DNA of 64,000 nt from Syngnathus acus (GCF_901709675.1 NC_051089.1:4626476-4690475); one strand, 5' to 3'; numbered from the stretch's first letter, positions 12,083-63,800 are shown. The notes: a model not told the origin generated them from the sequence alone. A program made the numbers and translations.

Positions 12083-13639
12083 TCATGTCCCCGTCGCCAT
12101 CGCAACCAGGAGGACACACGTTTAAATCTCAAGTGATACTGTCATACATAAAGTTTACATCACAAAAGCAGTGCGATCCAAATAAAATAAAACAAATGTA
12201 AACAAATCAAACATATATTTTTTAAAATTTATGAACAAAGCTCATACAAATTGACACCTGATGGATAGTCAGAAGAATATGTTTAATAAAAATAATTAAA
12301 CCTCAGTTTCCTCTATAGAACTTCATAGAAAGTAATCCAATAAATTACAAATGACTCTTGTTTTTTGTCTGTTTTTAAGACACATCCCCCCTCCCCCCTG
12401 CTTTTTTCTCCTCCATCTGACTACATGAAATTAGTTTGACTATACAGAGCACGAAATATTACTTACAGAAAATAAGACAAAAACAAATGGTGACACTTGG
12501 ATATCGTCAAAGCTTGAAATAAAATAAACAACAAAATAATAAAAATGATCTTGTCTCAGTGATGACATGGATGATACCATCTTTTACAGCAGTAGTGTGT
12601 GTGTGTGTGTATATGTGTGTGATTGTACCATAATAGTCACATATGTATAAGGGCACTACAATAGGAAAAACAAAAAAATAAGCATATTGTGTGTAAATCA
12701 CTGCAAGCGTTTCAGTCTGGTTGCATTCACTGACCATTGGAGAACAGAGCGACGGTCACAATCAAAAGTGTTGATGAAATAACAGTCCACAAGAGGGGGG
12801 CAAAGGTACTTCGGCTTTGTTGGAATTCCAGTGTTGGCGGTCAAAAACACAATGTATAAGAGGATTGAAAATCAGAGGTACAAGATAAGGGCACTTCTAA
12901 GTCTAAGCTGAAGCTCAAAACAACAAGCGAAAACAAAACTAGCGTGAGTAGCGAGATTGTTCGAGCCCTTGCCCGAGCTAGCTAGCATACTAGCACGCTC
13001 GCTAGATGTGGCACTGCTGTGTCGAACAACAATCAAAACCATATTTTTTTTCTGTGCTTGTGCTGTCGGAAGGTTGTTGAAGGTAGGCTGGGAAACAGGA
13101 AGAAGAGGTACAACGCATCAGGAAGCTCTTGAAGAACGTGGAGAAGGTTGGCTTTTGGCACAGCAGAAGGGCAGGAAGGCTTCAAGGGCTGTTTGCGTGA
13201 TGCGGCGGGTAAATTTCCATCAAGAAACAACTTCTATTATTCCCCCATCTTGATGCAAGGTCAAACACTCACATTGACACTTTTGGAAAATTTAGAGTCT
13301 TCAATAAAGCTGAAATTCATGTTTTGAGGAAGCAGGAGGAAGCTGGAGTAACCAGAGACGTAAGCATGAGGTCAACATGCAAACTCCGCACAGGGAGAGA
13401 CTCTCGATTGTGAGGTGGATGTGTTGAAAACACTCATCCCACTGTGAGGTCACCTCCCAAAATAAAATACAATAAAAATAAATGAATGACAGGACCAAAG
13501 TGAAAAGCCATTTTTGGAACATGACAGAATCTACAGCTTGAGTGACATTCGTTAGCTGCCCGAGTTATTGCTCACATCCGCATGATCTGCAAAGCAAGCG
13601 TGCCTTATTTACATCATAACCCCACCATCAAATATATAT
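12083..13639. other. Distal chd9 3' UTR or intergenic DNA
   Basis: No coding exon was found. The stretch may be the distal 3' UTR of chd9, but no canonical poly(A) signal marks it on the minus strand. On the plus strand AATAAA hexamers occur (12181, 12522, 13461 region) without any gene to end. Confidence 0.4.
12594..12621. repeat. (TG)n microsatellite
   Basis: A short imperfect TG tract with an ATAT interruption, left of the chd9 3' end. Confidence 0.85.
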
Positions 13640-14025
13640 TAATAGTACAGCTTGACGCATTTTTAATAATAAAATTAAATCCTGACTTCATAATAATTAC
13701 AATAATGCCTTTTTTTTTTGTTTTTGTTTGAAACAGTACAAGGTGACGGTTCTATTCAAGTCCGACATGCAAAATGTCTGGAAACAAGACGCTACCTCAT
13801 CCACCAACGTTGACATTTGATTTCAGTTTTCTTTTTGTTGGTGGTGGTTTTTGTTGAAATTTTTGCTTTAATACACAACAATGCAGTTAGTTATTTACAT
13901 GTAAATAAAACGTAAGTGCTGGGAGGAGGGTGATAGATGGTGGTAGGTGGGGGGGGGGGTCCACATATTTGTGAATATATGAATACATTTGTAAGGGGGG
14001 AGTACATAAATAAATGAATATTCCC
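13640..14025 (-). other. chd9: chd9 proximal 3' UTR (end uncertain)
   Basis: The sequence immediately after the stop must be 3' UTR. On the minus strand I found no AATAAA from the stop to about 12.0 kb. The variant ATTAAA occurs at 13872-13867 and again at 13667-13662. Neither has a clear GU-rich element behind it, so the true end could be further left. An oligo-dG run on the plus strand (13949-13959) is a C-run in the transcript. Confidence 0.45.
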
Positions 14026-53116
<39,091 letters not shown>

Positions 53117-53217
53117 ACTGGAGCTCTGATGGGGTCACGGAACCTTCTGAAGTTCAGGGGATCCGCGTTGGTTATGGTGAACCAGTGTTCGAAGAGCTAT
53201 GGCATCACATCATGAAT

Positions 53218-56013
53218 CTGTAAAAACAGGGGACAAACATAAACACGGAAGATGTCACAAAACGGTTGCGTCAGGCTTTTCTATCCATCCAGTCCATTTC
53301 CTGGTTTGCAGGTAACTGAAGCCTAAGCCATCTGATTCGGCGCAAGAAGAGGCATACGCCCAAGAATTTAACTCGGGTAAATCACTAATTGCAAAGAACT
53401 TCTAGCTGACTTTGGACAACAGACATATATTTTGTCTAAAGTTGACACTATTCAAAAAACAATGAACTAAGCCATGACATCCCCTCCTCACTGCATCTAT
53501 TTTTATCATCCAATCCTTGGGTGAAACATGCTGGTTGACTAGTAGATTTCCATAATGGCCCTCCATGCGGCGTTGAAAAGAAGCGCTCTAAAACCACGTA
53601 ATAGCTAGGTCAGGAACTCTGCGCTGTCAATTATCTATCAGCAGGCTTTTCATGTGTGTAGCAAAAGCAGCTGGCGCCAGCCAACTGCCAGCCACCGGCA
53701 GCAGGTGCCTCTTCGTGCGACCCCTTGAATGCCCCCTCCCTCCTCCCGAGCTCCCCCAAACACAACCCCCCTTCTCCCCCCCACACCAGCACCACCACAA
53801 CCTTTTCTAAAGTCGACAGCCAACAGAGCTGCAGGGTAGGACGCGCAGGGAGGCGTTGACAGCTGATAGAATTTCAACAGCCCAGGAACAGAGGCAGACG
53901 AAGTCCTTTGAGGGCGTGTGCCTGGCGACCACAGACCAACGGAAGACGACAGAGCCTAGCGAATGCTCCGTCCTTGTGCAGACATGCCATTTGGCAATGT
54001 CGAGGAAATGCTTTCAGGAAATTTGCAAGACTCAAATGTTTTTAAATTGTTTTGTAAGGGAATCCGAATGGATGTGAAATAGTCACAGTTTGCAATATGT
54101 ATCAACAAAGTTCACCAAGAAGGTACACCATGGATAATCATGCATCTATCCATCCAGCCTTAAGTGCATGTCATGCACCGGTCACCCAACTCACCTTCGA
54201 CCTCACAACCACAAGCCGCAGAAACAAATCGAAGCCCGCAGACCTCCGCCAACTTGCGTCAAGGCTAAACAATCATGGCAGATAATAGAAGATTCCTCCT
54301 TCCTATCTCTCTGAGGCTAATATTACACAATGGCGGTTGATTATGAGAAAACATGTTCTGCTATTATTATTTAATATACTAAAAAAAAAAAAAAAACAGA
54401 ACATGATTTATCATAAGTTGGTGTTCCAATCAGACCCTGTACGTGGTGGTAATTTGCCTTTCCATGATACGGAGAACTGTATGAGAAAAGAAAAAAATGG
54501 CCGCCATGTTTTGTGACTCGAAGTTTGACAACATTCAAAACAATAATGGCATTGCATAAAACTTAACATCCACAAATAAATGCTAATGCTAAGCTAATAA
54601 GGACAAAAAAAGCTGTTGTAACATGACTATGTTTACTAATTTGACAGAGCCCTCATTTTTCAAGCTTTTCCTTGTAGCGTTGATTTTGAGAATGAGTGGC
54701 ACTTAACAAGTTACACACTGCTTGTATTAGCCAGAATTTTATCTTCCTCTTCATGTCGCTGTTCTGTAAAATGGCCCCAACCAAAGCTATTTCAGAGATG
54801 TACCAGAGGAGGGAAACTATTCCACAATGCCGGGAAAGAGTTGTGAAGTTTGACAATCAAGTTCTGTTGGTGTAATACAGTAGAACTACCGTTACGGCTC
54901 AGATGTGCTAGTTTTGCGCAGTGTTATTCAATATTTCCCAAGTATCTGACTTGATGTAATTACACTTCATATAAGGATGTTGTGTCATTGCGTGAAAGTG
55001 CAAACATCCTGCTTCACTGGGTTCTGTGTAAAAAGACACTGCTGTGTTCTGTGTAACGAGAATACGACGTGGACATTTTGCGGAATCTCCGTGAGAAAGG
55101 GGCTTGACTATGAGTAAAAAAGATAACTCAGATACACGTTCAGATACTTCCTCGTTGACATCATGCAAAGTGTGGTCAGAAATGAATCGACAACTGAGGT
55201 AAGAGCGTGGGAAGTGACACAAAAACAAGCCAAGCCTTGCACGTTTTCCTTCAAATCGACAGAAAACCAACCCTGAGCCTTCTAACTAACCTTAACACGC
55301 TTCCTTCCTTCCTTCCTTCCTTCTTTCCTTCCTTGTAACCCACAGTGAAGGGAACCCTCACATGTGTCGACTTCCAGCTGTTTGCAGCATCACCACGACT
55401 TGCCCAATGATATCAACAAACAGACGAACACATAGACCCCCTAATTGAGCCATTTCTTCTTTACCGAGGAAAAGTTCGTTACTATATTCCGTTGTGTTAC
55501 TTCTAGACAAAATCCTCAAGTCAGGTAGTGTAGCATCCCCAGGACACCGATTTAAGGTTAAATTCTCTAAGAATAAGCCAAACTGCGTCGAATGAAGAAA
55601 AGAAAAAGCAATAGTTGAAGATAGTTGATTTTCCACTGAGGAAGAGCCAAAAGGTGGCGGAGATGGGGGGTTGGTGGACGAAAGAGGGTGTAAGTGTAGG
55701 TTGGGGGGGTCGATGTCGATGGTGTCCGAGATAACAACCACGCCGGGTGTTATTTCCGGGGCTGAGTTTCAGTTTCAATTGCACACTGTTAATAAGCCCA
55801 CTACCGACCCACCGAACGGCACCGGTCGCTGTCAGTTCAGGACCCCGGAGCGACCAGCTTCACTTCGGCGGGGGGAAACTACGCCAAGTCCGGTTTGTGT
55901 TGCTCGAAAAGTGCGTGGAACAAGTGCGCAAAGAAGAGGCGTTTGACAGCTTCCTCTCCGAAGAGAAGCCACACGAGCGCATTGAAGTGTCAGGGAAGGC
56001 GGCGGTGGCTTAC
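53218..56013 (-). other. chd9: chd9 5' UTR intron, 2.8 kb
   Basis: The intron between the non-coding exon and coding exon 1. It holds the CTTC microsatellite and a 16-base A run (54382-54397). No other exon was evident. Confidence 0.55.
55300..55334. repeat. (CTTC)n tetranucleotide microsatellite
   Basis: About eight CTTC units with one change lie in the intron between the chd9 non-coding exon and coding exon 1. Confidence 0.9.
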
Positions 56014-56235
56014 CCGAAAGGCAGCCGGTCGAAGCGACGCCAAAAGCGGAGACATGCGTGCGTGTTCTCGGTGAAGTTGGCTGCTCTGCGGGCGACCTCC
56101 GCACAGCTGCTTCTGCGTCGCCGCCAAGCCAAAACCCAAGCCCGGCCACCACCACCGCCACCTCCGCGGGCGCTGCTGGTTGCCTGCTTCTGTGTTGCTG
56201 CCGCCGCTGCTGACGTGACTGCCGATAACGGCACA
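56014..56235 (-). other. chd9: chd9 non-coding first exon (5' UTR)
   Basis: The minus strand gives a GC-rich exon ending in a good donor (TTTCGG then GTAAGCC) at 56014. It joins the acceptor at 53217 (pyrimidine stretch, TTTTTACAG), which begins the ATG-bearing exon. The 5' edge is not fixed by sequence; I place it just inside the promoter motifs near 56.24 kb. The exon carries an upstream ATG (56055-56053). Its frame runs through the splice and stops at 53197, making a 20-residue upstream ORF. Confidence 0.72.
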
Positions 56236-56480
56236 TTTGCATACTAGTGACCTCCTCCCTGATTGGACGTCCGGGCGTTCACTGCAATTTTACCTCAGAG
56301 AAGTGTCATAAAAAAAAAACAATAATAATAAAGTTTAAAGAAACAAACAAACCCGGTGCGAGAGTGCGGGGCGCTACGGCGCCGCCCACACTTGGAGAGC
56401 GGTTGATTTGATCACGCTGCCTCCGGGCCAAAGTCCCCGTGTGTTGTGGTGTCGTGACACGGTGCATAAGATGGCCGCGT
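56235..56480 (-). promoter_or_regulatory. chd9: chd9 CpG-rich promoter
   Basis: This CpG-dense, TATA-less stretch lies immediately upstream of the chd9 first exon. It holds an octamer ATTTGCAT (56235-56242), an inverted CCAAT (ATTGG on plus, 56262-56266) and, further out, GC-rich sequence to about 56.47 kb. CpG density extends into the exon, as in most vertebrate housekeeping promoters. The aktip 3' end lies only a few hundred bases further upstream. Exact start sites cannot be read from sequence alone. Confidence 0.6.
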
Positions 56481-56820
56481 TGTGAGCCAAAGAAGCCAAT
56501 CCGGAGAGCTTTTACTTTGGCACATGGACTACAAGTCAGTCCTCCCATGCGAACATGTCAGGCGCCCCGGAGATGAGCTCCACTATTGCGAGACAATACT
56601 GACCTCGAGAGGCAAGTCGGGGTATTACATCTTGTGTCGTTCTCTAAATATTTCGAGTAAACTCTCTTTACAAAACTGCAACATGGATTAGGTCAGGTTC
56701 ATCTTAAAAGCACAACAAAAATGAAATAGCTGCAGCAAGGGAAAAAGAGGGATTTAGTATCACGTATTGTTGCTGGTAAATCAATCAAAAAAAACAAAAC
56801 ACGGCTAATAAATCAACTTT

Positions 56821-57673
56821 TTTATTAATGTTACAAGAATGCATTGACAGCTTGTCATCTTATGTTGTGATGTAAATCGTTTTGTAAAGAACATATCAAA
56901 ATAAAATTGATTTGGAGGTGATGCTTTATAAAAATGGTTACCTTTCCCTCACAACTAGATCTAGCAGCTTTTTCTTTGAAAACCAATCAAATGTCCAGAT
57001 CACAGTCTAATCAAATAAAATTAAAAATACATGTTATCATTGTAACATGTTGGAGAGACAAAAGTGGGGAAAAGCAAATATGAACCTTTGGAGTCACGTG
57101 GGATAGCTCTAGTAACTTAAGACTGGCAAAAAAAAAAAGCAAACCCAAAATTGAATTTTTTTTTCTTTAAATCAAAAACCTCTTATTTACACATCAAACT
57201 TTTAACAAGCAGACCAAAAAAAAAGATCTCTTTATCGAGCAACGCATTTAAAAGCTATCTTAGGAAAGAAACGATTTTAAAAAAAAAAGACCGATTGGAA
57301 GTCTGGTCTTGGCCCAGCTGTAATTGACATTCCTGGCGTGATGAATAAAAACAGTCCTGAGCCGAGAGATGGTGACATCCACTGCATTCTTTTTGGACTT
57401 TTCCGACAGCATGTAATCACTGAGCCCAGCCAGTCTGTGCATATGGATCCTGAAGCATCTACGTGAAATGCTAGATTCTACATCAGAGACATCCATTTGT
57501 CATCTTTGCCTTATCAACTTGGTTTATGTCTGCTAAAGCTGTTGGTGGGCGAAGCTTTTAAAGCTGAGCAATATTCATAATGTCCTTATTTGTGGATTCG
57601 GCTCGCAAATATGGTGCGGCCGGCGATGCGTGTGCCTCCCCACTAGTGGCCAGCGGGGGGTGCGAGCGCAGCC
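56821..57673 (-). other. aktip: aktip 3' UTR and poly(A) signal
   Basis: The first AATAAA on the minus strand after the aktip stop is at 56826-56821, giving a 3' UTR of about 850 bases. The stretch is AT-rich in its distal half, with no other reading frame of interest. The signal is only about 590 bases upstream of the chd9 first exon. Confidence 0.5.
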
Positions 57674-59910
57674 TCAACTCCGAGGAGGACTGTCGTCTTT
57701 GCTGAAGGGCTGCGTCGACCCGGGTTTGACCCAGGACAGGCCCGAGCCCTGCGTTCCCTTGTGGTGGTCCTCAGGTCGTCTCTAGTGCAAATTACAAATA
57801 TTAATATGGCATACAGAATCAGCACTTTTGTATGAAAGCACCAGAACACTTTTAGTAATGCTGATTTATATTTCTTTCGTGCTCTTGCACAAACCTGACT
57901 CGGACCCCGGGAAAGCAAACATAAGTACAAGTACTCTTGATGAATTTCGTGATGGACTTACTTTGTATGCGAACATTCGCTCTTTTGCTTCCTCGTGAAC
58001 AGCTGGGTTCCACGGAGAAAAGCTGCAGCACAATAATAGCCGACAAAGTTAGTCACACACTCAAAATCACAATGCGTGAGGATGAGCCACCAACCTTATT
58101 GCGTAGGGATCGTCTATCTTGGGCTGGTCAAACAGACGACTGTTGCATAGTCTCACACTGTCCACCACTTTGCTCTTGAACAACTGCACGTCCTTCTCGT
58201 ACCTGAGGGGGAATACGATTATGAAAACCGTGTAGAGAGGCTGCGGCTCACCCATGACCCAAATGAGGATAATTAAGGATAAGCTAAGGTACATATGGGC
58301 AGGTGCAACAATTTCTTTGTTCCGATTTTTTACAACATCATTCAAATAGGACACTCACAATACAGCAGCTTCTGGATTGATAGGTTCCGAGGTGTTGATC
58401 TTATAAAACACAGTACGGGCATACATGAGGAGTTGCCAGATATGGTTGTGATTCCGCCTAAAATACAAAACAGCAAATTATACATTTGATGGACTTTGAT
58501 GTAAGGTGTGTAAAAATTGCATTTGTGTTCACCTCCATTTGGTGAAAGCTCTTTTGACGTCAAGCTCGCCGGAAACTGGGTCGACGAGTGGATGGAAGAC
58601 TGGCATGTCAAACACTAATTTCTGTAAAGCAGAACATCAAAACAATAGCATCGTCAAGGGAGTTACGGAAACAGGGCCAGTAGTTTAATTCACATTAAGT
58701 AGACCAGCCTAGATCAGAAAATGTGTTGTGGGGGGTTGAGCTGTCATCATAATGTGAAACCTGTCCAGTATTTAAGTTTTTTGTATGTGCAGCCAACACT
58801 GTATGTATGTGCAGCCAAGTGAATGAGGATGTGGTTGGGTCGAACTGTCGGTTACCACAACAAAATGTCAAGTACAATAGCAAACCAGATAAGCAAACAG
58901 TTAGCCTAGCTTCTTCCATTTTGTCTTCTATTTGGTTTTCTTTATATTTTCTAGCAGTCTGCATTCCCTATGGCACTATGCTGCCTCTCACAGGTCAGTC
59001 TTGGTACTATGGCAAAAATTGTTATGCGTGCGGCGGCTCGGGTTCCAATTAGTTATCGAGTACACCATACACGAAAGGAGCAGTAAACACACTTGCTGAT
59101 TTTCTCTTTGCGTGTATGAAATTAAGATTTTCTTTCTACAGGTAATTACCCGACCAAACATTTCTCACCGGACAATCACCATCTGGATAGTTATCTGGGA
59201 TATACACAGTGAACTTGAAGACTCCATCCTGGTACAAGCCATGTCTGATGAATATGACTCCAAACCACACTACACAGGAACACAACGGTGGTAAATATGA
59301 CCGGGAATCACAATTTTTTTGGATTAAGTCGCCCCCCCCTCTATTTTCAAGCATTCTGCATACTTACTAAGTGCTGACTTGTAAGATGGCTGTACGTAAA
59401 TTCCAGGGAGTTTCTGCTTAATCACGAGTGTGCTGCAGGTCACATGACAAGCAAATCAATTCAAAAAGTACGTAAACTAAAAGATCTTTTCACGCGCTGA
59501 CACGGCAACTTACAACTCCGCCAGTAGGGAGTATTCCAAGTAAAATGGGCCGTAGGGTGCATGCGGGCCATTTGTGGAGTGGGCGGGGCTTCCCAAGGCT
59601 GCAGGCTTGGTGACGGCTGCCGCATTCTTGGGGATGACTGGAAGCTGCTTCTTGCCAAAGGGCAGCCGGGACGGGCTGCTTTTCAACTCCCCTTGCCTGC
59701 CCTGGTCCTCACTTTCAGGTCTCTGCAACAAAACAGGAGACACAAAATTTTAAAATATTACTGCAGCATAATTCCACTGTATTTTCCGATATTTTACAAA
59801 TCACAGGACAGCATATCACATTTCCACCAGTAATAGTAATAGGACCATCTCCTTCACAATACCTTACGACTCGTATTGGCAGACATGCTCCAGAAGGGGT
59901 TTAGGTTCAT
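57674..59910 (-). CDS. aktip: AKTIP (FTS), UEV-like adaptor protein, complete
   Basis: Nine coding exons: 59863-59910, 59514-59722, 59368-59432, 59169-59269, 58533-58621, 58359-58457, 58095-58202, 57962-58022 and 57674-57781. They sum to 888 nt (295 aa plus stop; human about 292). The start [16 protein letters not shown] follows an in-frame TGA at 59916-59914. Family landmarks include [83 protein letters not shown] and [13 protein letters not shown]. The fold is ubiquitin-conjugating-like, but the active-site Cys position is replaced (GELDV), so it is a catalytically dead UEV. In mammals AKTIP acts with Hook proteins and FHIP in the FHF dynein-adaptor complex and is linked to telomere maintenance and AKT binding. 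All junctions are AG/GT and in phase. Confidence 0.97.
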
Positions 59911-60597
59911 AACTCATGTAGAAGTTCAGTGTGGTATCCCTCCTTTTTCTTTAAGTAGGTCCCATGACAGGTGGTGGGCAGGCCATTCAGAGTGGGCAAT
60001 TTATGCTAAAAGGATCTGCAACTGAAGGGGAAAAAAAAAACAAGTGACAATTGTGTCTAAGAACATAACAATCAGGTCTGCAGCAGAAAAATATCAAAGT
60101 TCTTCCTTTATCTATACCAAAGAAGCATTGTGAGTGGTGGGACAAGTAAATGCTCTTCCACTTGCTATAAGGTACAGTGTGTTTTTAATACAGTTTAATT
60201 AAGTGCACCGATTGTTTTACGCATTTTAGTACACCTACTACTCCATTCGTACAATAGTAGGCTGAATACATCAGAGATACATGTAACGTTATGCCAGTTG
60301 TTCACAGTGGCACGCCTGACAAGAGATCGGTTTAGACAGTCATTCCCCTTGCTGTGATGTGCTTAATTACGCTACATAGGCGGATAACTTCTTGTCCCTT
60401 ATTACTGGATGTTATATTTCTGAAGACAATATGATTTTTACTTGCCCAAATGGATTCTAAAGATCTGGGCCGTATTCAAAACAATCTGATGTAACCTCAC
60501 CTGCCTCTCCCTTAACCCAACCTTTAGCATTAGCATAAGTAAATTCAGCGTCGATGACAACTTACGTGACGGACGAATTTGATCAGGAAATACTCAC

Positions 60598-60780
60598 CGT
60601 GCTTGTTCAAGACGCGCAATAACTTTAAAAAGTATTTACATCGACTTGCATGTGCTGAAATGCTCAGCTGATTGCCATTTCCACGGGTGTAAACACGGCT
60701 AAACTAGCTATTGGTGTTTATAGCTAACACTGACAGCCGGAGCTCAATCTAACCCGTAACGACGAATGGGCGTTTCTATG
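60598..60780 (-). other. aktip: aktip non-coding first exon
   Basis: On the minus strand a good donor (AGCACG then GTGAGTATT) ends an exon at 60598. The matching acceptor (poly-T then CCCCTTCAG) is at 60021, opening the exon that carries the ATG at 59910. The 5' limit is estimated from the CCAAT/TATA-like sequence just upstream. Two short upstream ATGs occur in the exon if it starts near 60.78 kb. Confidence 0.6.
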
Positions 60781-60840
60781 GGCGAGTGTGCATTCTCATT
60801 GGTCGGTATAATATACGTTATGGCGTTTGATTGGTTCAAA
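60780..60840 (-). promoter_or_regulatory. aktip: aktip promoter with two CCAAT boxes
   Basis: Read on the minus strand, two CCAAT boxes (plus ATTGG at 60798-60802 and 60830-60834) are spaced about 32 bases, a typical NF-Y arrangement. An AT-rich TATATTATA lies between them near 60806-60816. There is no strong CpG island here, unlike chd9. Confidence 0.5.
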
Positions 60841-63800
60841 TGTGGCCAACTGGGTAATAGGAAAAACAGCTGGACTAAGACAACAGCGACAACCTGTGGA
60901 GAAAGCCTGAAAAAACACCCCCTTCCAAAAAAAAACAAGACATCGTGAATTATATTAAACCACCCATCCTACCTGACAAAATTACCATTTACCTAGTGTG
61001 AATTATTCATTTATATTCATTTCAGTTTTTCATGTGGTAAAGTGGAAGTAAAAATAAAGTCAACCAAATGGCTCAGCAAGCAGCTGTCTGCTTTGACAGG
61101 TGTCTCGTGCCAAGATATAGAATTACGCGGAGTTAGTAACTTTTTGCCAGACAATACGTTCACAGCCATGTCAACACATTGTGCTTATACAGTATTGTTG
61201 CTAAAGTGAGCTAAGTAGATTTTTTTTTTTATTCCTAGTGCTGCACAAAGTGGTGAAATAAATAAACAAACTCAGGATTCTATCTAATTCAACCTTTTAT
61301 GTCCACATATTTCACGTACTTTTTTTTTAAATTCCTAATGATCAGTATGTGGAGCACTAAACTACGGCCATCGTGAAACCTGAAATCAATATTTTTAAGA
61401 ATTATCAAAGTTGAACAAGTGAAGTTATTCAAGATCCAATTTTTGGGGATTTCAAAATAAGTTTAATAATAAAAAAACAATGATAATTTAATGACTTTGT
61501 TCCAGTGTGAAACTGTGGCCAGTCTGAAACCTACAATGCTTATTTTTTGGTCAGTATCAGGGTTGCACTAGATTTCATCCAGTTTATGTCTTTCGCCGCT
61601 GGGTATCGCTGTTGTGGCTCTGGCGATGGTTCGGGTTTTGCGCGGTGCGCAAATTAGTTTTGCGTGAATTTATTTTTATTTCTTGTTGTTTGTACATGGT
61701 TTGTGGCGATGTCTTATTGGTATTGAGTTACAATAGAAATCAAAAGTAAATCCAACTTCGAGGGCACTTCCTGTTTCTGAGAAAGAAGCGAGAAGGTGGC
61801 GTAATGCAACAGCGCGATAGTTAACGGCCGACCTACGACGCGTTATCGCGAAGTTAATAAGTTGAATAGGTTAAGTAAAGTACCCAGTTGTTCACTGGCA
61901 GGCCAAAGTGGTATGTATGTTTTACTTTTGTATTTGACTTGTATGTTTTGTAAATCTAAGTTTATATATGTGTTGTCTCACCGTTGTGGCTGTGATGTCA
62001 AAGAATTAAGATCACAGTAAACATCTGTATCAAAGAACTCTCGTCTCTTCAATGAACAAACTGGTACACAATATATCAGTGATGTATAATCTGTTGTTCA
62101 AAAGAGGCTAAAATAAAAAAAATCAATAATTTTGAATTAACCAAGAACATCAATTAATTGAACCAGCCTTAGGTGGCACTGTCGAATAATACAAGCAGGG
62201 TTGCAAAGTTAGAGGCCAAACACCTGCTAAGTGCTTGAGGCCACTCGACAATACGCACTTGCCTCAAATTGAACGTTTCGGTGCGATGCACAGCAAGCGT
62301 CCCTCGAGGCTAGCATGCATCCACACCATCTGCGTCTCGGGTTTCTCTTAGTTTTTCGACCACACTTCCTCGGCGTTCCATTGATGGATTGATTTCTTAA
62401 CAATTACGCCTAATTATATTTCTCTGGGTGAGAAGAAAAAAAAACTCATTTAACGCATGAGCGGTTGTATTAATGGGTGGAGGAATGACATTGTCTAAGT
62501 TTGAGAGTAAATAGAAATTATTGACCTCATTATTTGTTATTTGATTGTATATTGTCCCATGTACACTTGACTGACAAAGCTAATTAGTGTCCTGCTTGCT
62601 TATTTGAGTAGCGGGGGGGAGGAAGCAAGGTCACTCAGGCTTTTTTTGACACTTACCAATCAAAGGCGACCTCCAAACAAATAAGTTGATGGCGCCTTTG
62701 CCTTCCTTCGACATTGGGATCAACTATCCGTCGCTAACAAATGCACACTCCGCTGCTTTTCTAATGAGTTACCTTTTGCTCATCAACTTGTGACCTTGTT
62801 TTGGTCAAACAAATATACTAATGACTGCCAGGGAGATTGGATTAACTAATTGAATGTGTGATACGCTGCAGTTTTCTTCTTTAGTCTACAAGTCATCAAC
62901 TTTTTTTTAAAACTTTTTTTTTAAGAATTCACTTACCAATGTAGACTCCCTTTCAAAACGAGGCCAATTCCTTTTATTTTTGCCGTAGACTGAAGACATT
63001 GATGTAAGAGAACCCCGGCTATAATTTCCCTCATTTTAGTCTGCCCGTCAACAACGGCCATTTTATCTAATTGTTTGCATTTTTCAGTCATTATTGCAAT
63101 CCGGACGGCCAGCCTATTTAACCTGGATATGAAATATGTTCCTTCCTGTCTGTCTTTTTCCTTCGAGAGTTTTAAGCCGCCTATTCACAGCCGCAATTTG
63201 GTTTAAATGACAGCCGGCGGTCCCCCATGGAAACCGCCTAAGCGCAAGGAGTGAAAAACGAATGACTCCATATTGGGATAATGCGTAATAACAATGTTAG
63301 TTTGAATAAAGAACGCCAGGTTGAGATTCAAATGTAATATTCATTTTAGATATATGAACAACTGGGGAGCAAGGGTTAAAATCCACCCAGCCGGCAGATC
63401 CTTCATATACGTAGCAATAGTCTTCTCTCATCCTCGAGGCTACGGTCGGGCTAAAACCTCAATGCGGCAATTATTTGCTGTAATGACTGCACTTCAAATA
63501 AACCCAGAGATTTTATTAAACCAAATGAGAGAATTGTCTGCGTATTATCACCCCGTGATTGACAGTGACAAGTGTTGGGCACACTCGCGTGCGAGCAAGA
63601 TGGAAGAAGCTCTCGGCAAAGCTCTTGATAATGTTACCTCTGATAAAGTTGCTGGCCAATGGCAAAAAACCTCTGGCAACAAACGGAGAGCGGGATGGAG
63701 AGCGCATATTAATTCTCATTGTCAGATCACACCAGTAGAGGGTGGGTAATCTGTCAGGCACTCGCGACTGCCCTTCCGTTCATTCACCCGACTGGCATTT

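Noticed and set aside
56014-56235. Longer N-terminus for CHD9 starting in the first exon
   Set aside because: The upstream ATG frame stops at 53197, and an in-frame stop at 53137-53135 precedes the ATG at 53116.
55747-56247. 166-codon plus-strand frame across the chd9 promoter
   Set aside because: Antisense to the non-coding first exon; composition is explained by GC richness.
56236-56820. rbl2 exons between aktip and chd9
   Set aside because: I looked for pocket-domain coding sequence in the gap and found none; the gap is too short for that gene.
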